Of a stretch of 9,206 bases of DNA, positions 5,902 through 9,206 are shown in pieces. Origin of the DNA: Halobacteriales archaeon (GTDB taxonomy: Archaea; Thermoplasmatota; E2; JACPAO01; JAHFTW01); the NCBI GenBank assembly GCA_020201445.1, contig JAIVGU010000012.1:1-9206 (forward strand), written 5' to 3'. Under the pieces are notes generated by a model, which saw only the letters and a program-made list of their open reading frames with translations, ran no database searches and was not told the origin of the DNA. How positions within the stretch are numbered: the stretch's first letter is position 1; each line of letters starts with the position of its first letter. The position numbers and the translations under genes are program-made.

Positions 5902-5940
5902 GGCGCCTTCTCGGCGGGCTGCGTATTTGGGAAGGGCGCC
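5902..5940. promoter_or_regulatory. Promoter and flanking inverted repeat of the DUF998 gene
   Basis: GGCGCCTTC (5902-5910) and GAAGGGCGCC (5931-5940) form an inverted repeat with one bulged G. The arms bracket the TATA-like element (5923-5929, AAATACG on the minus strand) and the expected start site next to the ATG at 5899. The arrangement looks like an operator around an archaeal promoter. It is inferred from symmetry and position alone. Confidence 0.4.
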
Positions 5941-5994
5941 AGGGTTGCTCCCGCGGTGGAGCTTGCGCCTCACATGTGCGGCACCCCGCGCGCG

Positions 5995-6008
5995 GCGGCG
6001 CGCGCCGC
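5995..6008. repeat. Perfect 14-bp GC palindrome downstream of the 2-Cys peroxiredoxin
   Basis: GCGGCGCGCGCCGC is its own reverse complement and lies in an almost pure G/C tract (5985-6017), 44-57 bases after the peroxiredoxin stop. It may help end the transcript, but no T-rich tract follows on the minus strand; the T-rich TATTTTGGGTTTCCC (6018-6032) is on the plus strand. GC-rich DNA makes such palindromes fairly likely by chance. Confidence 0.3.
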
Positions 6009-6051
6009 GGGCGCCGCTATTTTGGGTTTCCCTTTGTCGCGTCGCCGAAGC

Positions 6052-6678
6052 TTATTTGCGGGCCTTGACCATCACGCTGGGCTTGGCGGCGGCCTTGGCG
6101 AAGTAGGGGCGCGACTTCACCGGGTCGGCCACCATCGCGGCCTCGCCAGGCTTCCAGTCGGCGGGGCAGACCTCGCCGTGCTTGTCGGCGTGCTGCAGCG
6201 CGTCGACGGTGCGGAGGGCCTCGTCGACGCTGCGGCCGAGCGGATGGTCGTTGACGAGGGCATGGCGTACGATGCCCTTGGCGTCGATGAGGAACAGGCC
6301 GCGGTACGCGGTGCCGTCGGGGGCCATCACGTCGTAGGCGTTCGTGATCTCGCGCTTGACGTCCGCCACGAGCGGGTAGTGGATCTCGCCCAGGCCGCCC
6401 TCGGCGCGGGGGACGCCCTTCCAGGCGAGGTGGCTGAACTCGGAGTCGATGCTGACGCCCACCACGTTCACGCCGCGCCGGCGGAACTCCTCGATGCGGT
6501 CCGAGAACGCGACAATCTCGGTGGGGCAGACGAACGTGAAGTCGCCGGGATAGAAGAACAGCAGCGTGTGCTTGGCGCCCTTGCCGCCCCAGTTGGACGA
6601 CAGCGTGTAGTCGACGAAGTCGTTGCCGACGACGGCCTTGGCCTTGAAGTCCGGGGCGGGTTTGCCGATGAGAACCAT
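6052..6678 (-). CDS. Typical 2-Cys peroxiredoxin (AhpC/Prx1 type)
   Basis: The 208-residue product reduces hydrogen peroxide and organic peroxides in the cytoplasm using a thiol reductant. The peroxidatic centre is FYPGDFTFVCPTE, with P44, T48, C51 and, later, R126 in AYRGLFLID. The resolving Cys is C171 in HGEVCPADW, so the active unit is a disulfide-linked head-to-tail homodimer, usually in decamers. It also carries GGLG (94-97) and a C-terminal YF (192-193), 21 residues after the resolving Cys as in eukaryotic Prx1/2; this pair is linked to easy over-oxidation of C51. The ATG at 6678 gives the normal N-terminus (MVLIGKPAPDF). A TATA-like TGAAATCG on the minus strand is centred about 25 bases upstream. 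A second peroxiredoxin precedes it on the same strand after a 181-base gap. No dedicated reductase is visible. Confidence 0.95.
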   Translation of the reverse strand: MVLIGKPAPDFKAKAVVGNDFVDYTLSSNWGGKGAKHTLLFFYPGDFTFVCPTEIVAFSDRIEEFRRRGVNVVGVSIDSEFSHLAWKGVPRAEGGLGEIHYPLVADVKREITNAYDVMAPDGTAYRGLFLIDAKGIVRHALVNDHPLGRSVDEALRTVDALQHADKHGEVCPADWKPGEAAMVADPVKSRPYFAKAAAKPSVMVKARK

Positions 6679-6698
6679 GCGTTGGCGACAGAGGGGGC

Positions 6699-6706
6699 CG
6701 ATTTCA
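6699..6706 (-). promoter_or_regulatory. TATA-like element of the 2-Cys peroxiredoxin
   Basis: The minus strand reads TGAAATCG, centred about 25 bases before the ATG at 6678. There is no Shine-Dalgarno in between, so a leaderless message is likely. A 6-bp inverted repeat (GGGTTG at 6707-6712, CAACCC at 6722-6727) lies directly upstream of it and could be a regulator site. Confidence 0.35.
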
Positions 6707-6784
6707 GGGTTGGGGCCGGTGCAACCCCAGACGCCTCCACCGCGAAGGGCGCGAAAACGAGGGGCCTCCTTCAGGGCCTTCGAG

Positions 6785-6821
6785 CGGTTCGCGGTTGCCC
6801 GGCCTGCCTCCCGGCGAACCG
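6785..6821 (-). terminator. Inverted repeat downstream of the PrxQ-like gene
   Basis: CGGTTCGC (6785-6792) and GCGAACCG (6814-6821) are perfect 8-base inverted arms around a 21-base spacer. They lie 39-75 bases past the stop of the PrxQ-like gene on the minus strand, where a 3'-end structure would be expected. The long spacer makes the terminator role uncertain. Confidence 0.3.
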
Positions 6822-6827
6822 TGCAGG

Positions 6828-6845
6828 ACGCGGAAAACGCGGAAT
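6828..6845. repeat. Two tandem 9-bp units downstream of the PrxQ-like gene
   Basis: ACGCGGAAA is followed at once by ACGCGGAAT: two 9-base units differing at the last base. The core CGCGGA and the 9-base period are the same as in the repeats at 7433-7527 on the other side of the gene. Two units alone could be chance; the shared core makes a common origin plausible. Confidence 0.4.
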
Positions 6846-6859
6846 GGGCCTGAAGCGGC

Positions 6860-7357
6860 TCAGAGGTGCTTGCGAACTTCCTCGGTGCCGACCCACACCT
6901 TCGTGTCGTCGCTGACCGAGACCCACTTCACGGTCCCGTCCGGGTTGACGACCATCGCGCCGCGCTTGGCCACGCCGTTGACGCCGACCACGGGCGTCGG
7001 CATGGCGGGCCACAGCTTGCCGACGACCTCGCGGTTGGGGTCGGAGAGGATGCCGAACGGCAGGCCCTGCGCGGCGGCGAACGCCTTGTTGCTGGGCGCG
7101 GTGTCGACGCTGAAGCCGACCACCTGCGCGTTGAGGCCGGCGAAGCTGGCGAGGTTGTCGCGGAAGTCGCACATCTCCGTCGTGCAGACGCCCGTGAAGG
7201 CGAGCGGGAAGAAGCCGAAGACGAGGGGGCCCTTGCCGAGGTGGTCGCTCAGCTTCCAGTCGGCGATGCCCTCCTTGGTGGCGAGCTTGAGGGTGAAGTC
7301 CGGCAGCTTGGCGCCGACGGCGGGCGGGGCGGTGGTCTGGGTCGAGGCGAGGGCCAT
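6860..7357 (-). CDS. PrxQ/BCP-like peroxiredoxin
   Basis: The 165-residue product has the peroxiredoxin active-site signature P-x3-T-x2-C in FPLAFTGVCTTEMC: P51, T55 and peroxidatic C58. A second Cys at 63 gives the C-x4-C spacing of PrxQ/BCP enzymes, in which the two form an intramolecular disulfide; the local FTGVCTTE sequence also resembles AhpE types. The conserved Arg is probably R132 in AKRGAMVV. It reduces peroxides, usually as a monomer or dimer with thioredoxin-like donors. I chose the ATG at 7357 (MALAST), about ten residues before the core GAKLPDF; the frame continues upstream to 7498, but that stretch runs through the intergenic repeats. No ribosome site is clear; AGTTTAGG on the minus strand about 48 bases upstream may be the TATA box. 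It precedes the 2-Cys enzyme gene on the same strand. Confidence 0.92.
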   Translation of the reverse strand: MALASTQTTAPPAVGAKLPDFTLKLATKEGIADWKLSDHLGKGPLVFGFFPLAFTGVCTTEMCDFRDNLASFAGLNAQVVGFSVDTAPSNKAFAAAQGLPFGILSDPNREVVGKLWPAMPTPVVGVNGVAKRGAMVVNPDGTVKWVSVSDDTKVWVGTEEVRKHL

Positions 7358-7432
7358 GCCGCCGCCGACTTGGGGCCGCGGGATGAAGGTTGCGACCGTG
7401 ACGGCTTTGCCCCTAAACTTGTCTCCGACCGC

Positions 7433-7545
7433 CCAAACCACGGATTCCACGGATTCTGGTTCATCCGCGGTTTCGTCGGTGAAAGCCACGCCAGCCAAAC
7501 CGCGGATTCCGCGGATGGCGCGGATTCAAGCTATCTGTGGTTTGG
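7433..7545. repeat. Cluster of direct and inverted 9-bp-period repeats
   Basis: A segment of about 23 bases starting CCAAACC(A/G)CGGATTCC occurs at 7433-7455 and again at 7495-7517, 62 bases apart, with three mismatches. Within each, CGGAT recurs every 9 bases (7441 and 7450; 7503, 7512 and 7521). Inverted copies follow each: ATCCGCGGTTT at 7463-7473 and ATCTGTGGTTTGG at 7533-7545. The region is thus two successive stem-loop-like modules. It lies between the PrxQ-like gene (start 7357) and the winged-helix gene (start 7664). The spacing is too short and the units too degenerate for a CRISPR array. Confidence 0.6.
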
Positions 7546-7569
7546 CGGCAAAGCCGACTGTGACGGCTT

Positions 7570-7610
7570 GGGGGGGAAGAGGTGGGAGGAGGGGAGGAAG
7601 ACGGGGCGGG
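7570..7610 (+). other. G-rich purine tract with quadruplex potential
   Basis: The plus strand holds runs of 7, 3, 4, 4 and 3 G separated by short mostly purine spacers (GGGGGGG, AAGAGGT, GGG and so on). Four or more such G-runs within 41 bases can fold into a G-quadruplex. On the minus strand this is a pyrimidine tract directly after the stop of a coding-looking frame at 7615. Together with the repeats it fills the 306-base gap 7358-7663 upstream of the winged-helix gene. Confidence 0.45.
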
Positions 7611-7663
7611 CGGCCTACGTGCAGACGAGGCCGGTCTGGGTCTGGTCGTCGGGGCCGAGGGCG

Positions 7664-8314
7664 ATGACGCACTTGTTGCCGCCGCTGCTGCCGCAGTTGC
7701 CCGAGGCGGTGGCAGCGGCCGTCGCGGCGGCGGGCGGCCTCGCCCTGCTGGCCCTGCTTGCGCGCGCCGCCCTCGCCCTCGCGGGCCGCACCCGGGTGCA
7801 GGACGTCCTGGCGAATCCGCGCCGCCGCGCCCTGCACGGCTTCATCGTGGCGCAGCCCGGCCTCTCATTCCGCGACCTGCACCGGCTCTCCGGCTGGGGC
7901 GTCGGCACCCTCGTCCACCACCTGCGCTTCCTCGCGCGCGCCGGCCACATCGTGGCGCAGCCCTACGGGCACACCATGCGCTACTTCGAGAACCACGGCC
8001 GCTACAGGCACACCTGGCGCACCGTCGCCGCCCTCACCGATGCGCGGCTGGAGGTCCTGCACGCCTGGCTGCTGGAGCACCCCGGCACGCTGCAGCGCGA
8101 CGCCGTCCGGCACGCCCGCGCCGCGTGGGGCTGGGGGCGCTCGGCGACGCAGGAGAGGCTCGCCGCCCTGGTGCGCGAGGGCCTGGCCGAGGCGCGCGCC
8201 GTGGGGCGGCAGGTGGCCTACGCCGCGCGCCCCAGGCCCGCGGAGCCGGCGCTGGGGCTCGGCCTGGGGGCGCCGGGGAAGCGGCCTACAGAAGCCCAGC
8301 CTTCTGCAGCGTGA
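7664..8314 (+). CDS. Membrane-anchored tandem winged-helix transcriptional regulator
   Basis: The 216-residue product starts with one hydrophobic Ala/Leu-rich segment (about 14-40), then two winged-helix domains. The first (about 45-110) runs VLANPRRRALHGFI, LSFRDLHRLSGWGVGTLVHHLRFLARAGHI and the wing GHTMRYFE, matching ArsR/MarR-like archaeal regulators in which GTLxxHLRxLxxAG is the recognition helix region. The second (about 122-190) begins DARLEVLHAWLLEHPG and ends LVREGLAEARAVGRQVAYA. An N-terminal membrane helix followed by tandem winged helices is a recurrent euryarchaeal layout; ligand and targets are unknown. The ATG at 7664 is the first start that includes the helix; no ribosome site or TATA is clear. 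The tail is Pro/Ala-rich and its last 29 bases overlap the end of the convergent coiled-coil gene. Confidence 0.82.
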   Translation: MTHLLPPLLPQLPEAVAAAVAAAGGLALLALLARAALALAGRTRVQDVLANPRRRALHGFIVAQPGLSFRDLHRLSGWGVGTLVHHLRFLARAGHIVAQPYGHTMRYFENHGRYRHTWRTVAALTDARLEVLHAWLLEHPGTLQRDAVRHARAAWGWGRSATQERLAALVREGLAEARAVGRQVAYAARPRPAEPALGLGLGAPGKRPTEAQPSAA

Positions 8315-9206
8315 GCAGGTCCTCGGTGGAGAGCTTCTCGCCGGCCTTGAACTTCTGGAACACCATCTCGGCGGCCGCCTCGTTGCGGGCCTGGCTGCCC
8401 TCGCCGCGGGCGCCGGGGGTGCCGGCGGCGGCGTCCTCGATCTCGTGGATGGCGTTGACGAACTCGATGTACGTCTTGTGGATCTTGTCCGCCTCCATCT
8501 TGGCGATGACGAACTTCTCCTGCAGCTTGTCCGCCTTCTTGCGCAGCTTGTCGGACTCCTTGTAGAGCTTGATCATCGCGTCGTGCTCGGCCTGCGCCTT
8601 CTCGGCCATCTCGCCGACCTTGGCGTGCGACTTCTCGGCCTTCTCCTTGAGCTGGTCGGCGGTCTCGAGGGCCGCCTTCAGCTCGGGGTCGGAGCGCAGC
8701 GTGCTCTCCTTGCTGCGGATGAGCTTGCCGATCTCCTTGAGCCGCTCCATGAGGGCCTTCTCCTTCGCGGGGGTCAGCACCACGGTCATGTGCTGCATCT
8801 CCAGCGTGCGCGCCTCCTTCTTGAGCTTGGCAATCGACTCGCCGGGGTTGCCGTCGGGCATGCGCTCGCGGCGCAGCAGGTCGGCGGACTTCTGCGCCTC
8901 GTCCGCGGCCTTGTTGGCCTCGTCGCGCAGCTCCTTGGAGCGCTTGACGCCCTCGTTGAGCTCGTCGCGGCGCTTCTTGTGCTCGTTGGCCTGGTTGACG
9001 AGGCCGCGCACCTCGGCGTTGAAGCCGTCGCGCTCCTCGGCGTGCTTGCGCGCCTCGTCGTTGAGGCGGTCGCGCTCCCGGCGCAGCAGGTTCGCCTTCG
9101 ACTGGAGCTCCTCCTTCTTCATCCCCGGCTTGGGGCCGTTTGGGTTCGGCACCGGGGGGGCAGGGGCCACCTCGGCGGCGGGGGCGGTCGTCTCGGGGGT
9201 CGGGGG
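8286..9206 (-). CDS. Archaeal coiled-coil protein (COG1340-like), 5' end may lie beyond window
   Basis: The visible 306 residues are dominated by Lys/Glu/Ala/Arg heptad-rich helix, beginning at MKKEELQSKANLLRRERDRLN (ATG 9122) and running for roughly 230 residues with a short break near MPDGNPGES. The C-terminus has a Gly/Ala linker and a compact end, FQKFKAGEKLSTEDLLTLQKAGLL in the last 24 residues, which is the hallmark of the uncharacterised archaeal coiled-coil family COG1340, at times mislabelled as phosphoserine phosphatase. Function is not known; a structural or chromosome-related role is often guessed. Upstream of ATG 9122 the frame continues through a GTG at 9170 to the window edge with Pro/Ala/Thr-rich sequence, so the true start cannot be fixed and is treated as partial. 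No signal peptide or membrane helix is seen in the visible part. Confidence 0.85.
   Translation of the reverse strand, partial: PPTPETTAPAAEVAPAPPVPNPNGPKPGMKKEELQSKANLLRRERDRLNDEARKHAEERDGFNAEVRGLVNQANEHKKRRDELNEGVKRSKELRDEANKAADEAQKSADLLRRERMPDGNPGESIAKLKKEARTLEMQHMTVVLTPAKEKALMERLKEIGKLIRSKESTLRSDPELKAALETADQLKEKAEKSHAKVGEMAEKAQAEHDAMIKLYKESDKLRKKADKLQEKFVIAKMEADKIHKTYIEFVNAIHEIEDAAAGTPGARGEGSQARNEAAAEMVFQKFKAGEKLSTEDLLTLQKAGLL

Noticed and set aside
7358..7498. N-terminal extension of the PrxQ-like protein to 7498
   Set aside because: It would be translated from the intergenic repeats; ATG 7357 gives normal family length.
7433..7545. CRISPR array
   Set aside because: Units are 9-23 bases, degenerate, partly inverted, and lack regular spacers.
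7582..8565. Long plus frame of 327 codons over the regulator
   Set aside because: Off-frame shadow of the winged-helix gene that runs antisense into the coiled-coil gene; Pro/Arg/Gly-rich composition.

Overview
The window is a high-GC stretch (for example 43 of 60 bases are G or C at 1621-1680) with densely packed genes, and it most likely comes from an archaeon, probably a high-GC euryarchaeote of the Thermoplasmatota type. The evidence is a long charged coiled-coil protein of the archaeal COG1340 kind at the right edge, a membrane-anchored regulator with two winged helices of a type common in euryarchaea, a lipobox-bearing plastocyanin, and AT-rich TATA-like elements centred about 20-30 bases upstream of several start codons that lack Shine-Dalgarno sequences (leaderless architecture). 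The lineage is an inference from these family impressions, not from a search.

Left third (1-3315), surface glycan region. The 3' end of a GT4 glycosyltransferase (+) converges on a minus-strand run that reads, from right to left, GT2 glycosyltransferase, GT2 glycosyltransferase, class I SAM methyltransferase and a short coding-looking tail. A bulged hairpin sits between the two converging ends. The methyltransferase and its tail lie in visibly lower-GC DNA (32 of 60 at 481-540), which suggests a recently acquired insert in the glycan locus.

Middle (3316-7357), small and redox genes. It holds a possible 50-residue acidic ORF (+), a 62-residue zinc-finger protein (-), a membrane-anchored plastocyanin-like copper protein (-), a divergently transcribed glutathione S-transferase-like protein (+), a six-helix DUF998 membrane protein (-) that overlaps the GST-like gene tail to tail, and two different peroxiredoxins (-): a typical 2-Cys AhpC/Prx1 enzyme and a PrxQ/BCP-like enzyme. 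Four of these genes (copper protein, GST-like, two peroxiredoxins) point to electron transfer and peroxide or thiol chemistry, so this reads as a redox neighbourhood, though not as a single operon.

Right third (7358-9206). The leader region of the PrxQ-like gene carries 9-bp-period repeats in direct and inverted copies, followed by a G-rich purine tract. Next come a membrane-tethered tandem winged-helix regulator (+) and, converging on it with a 29-bp overlap, the archaeal coiled-coil gene (-), which is still open at the window edge. I found no rRNA, tRNA, CRISPR array, transposase or defence system. The most interesting unexplained items are the repeat family on both sides of the PrxQ-like gene, the small coding-looking segments outside the main genes (478-642, 3434-3586 and 7615-7720), and the eukaryote-like hyperoxidation-sensitive motifs of the 2-Cys peroxiredoxin.
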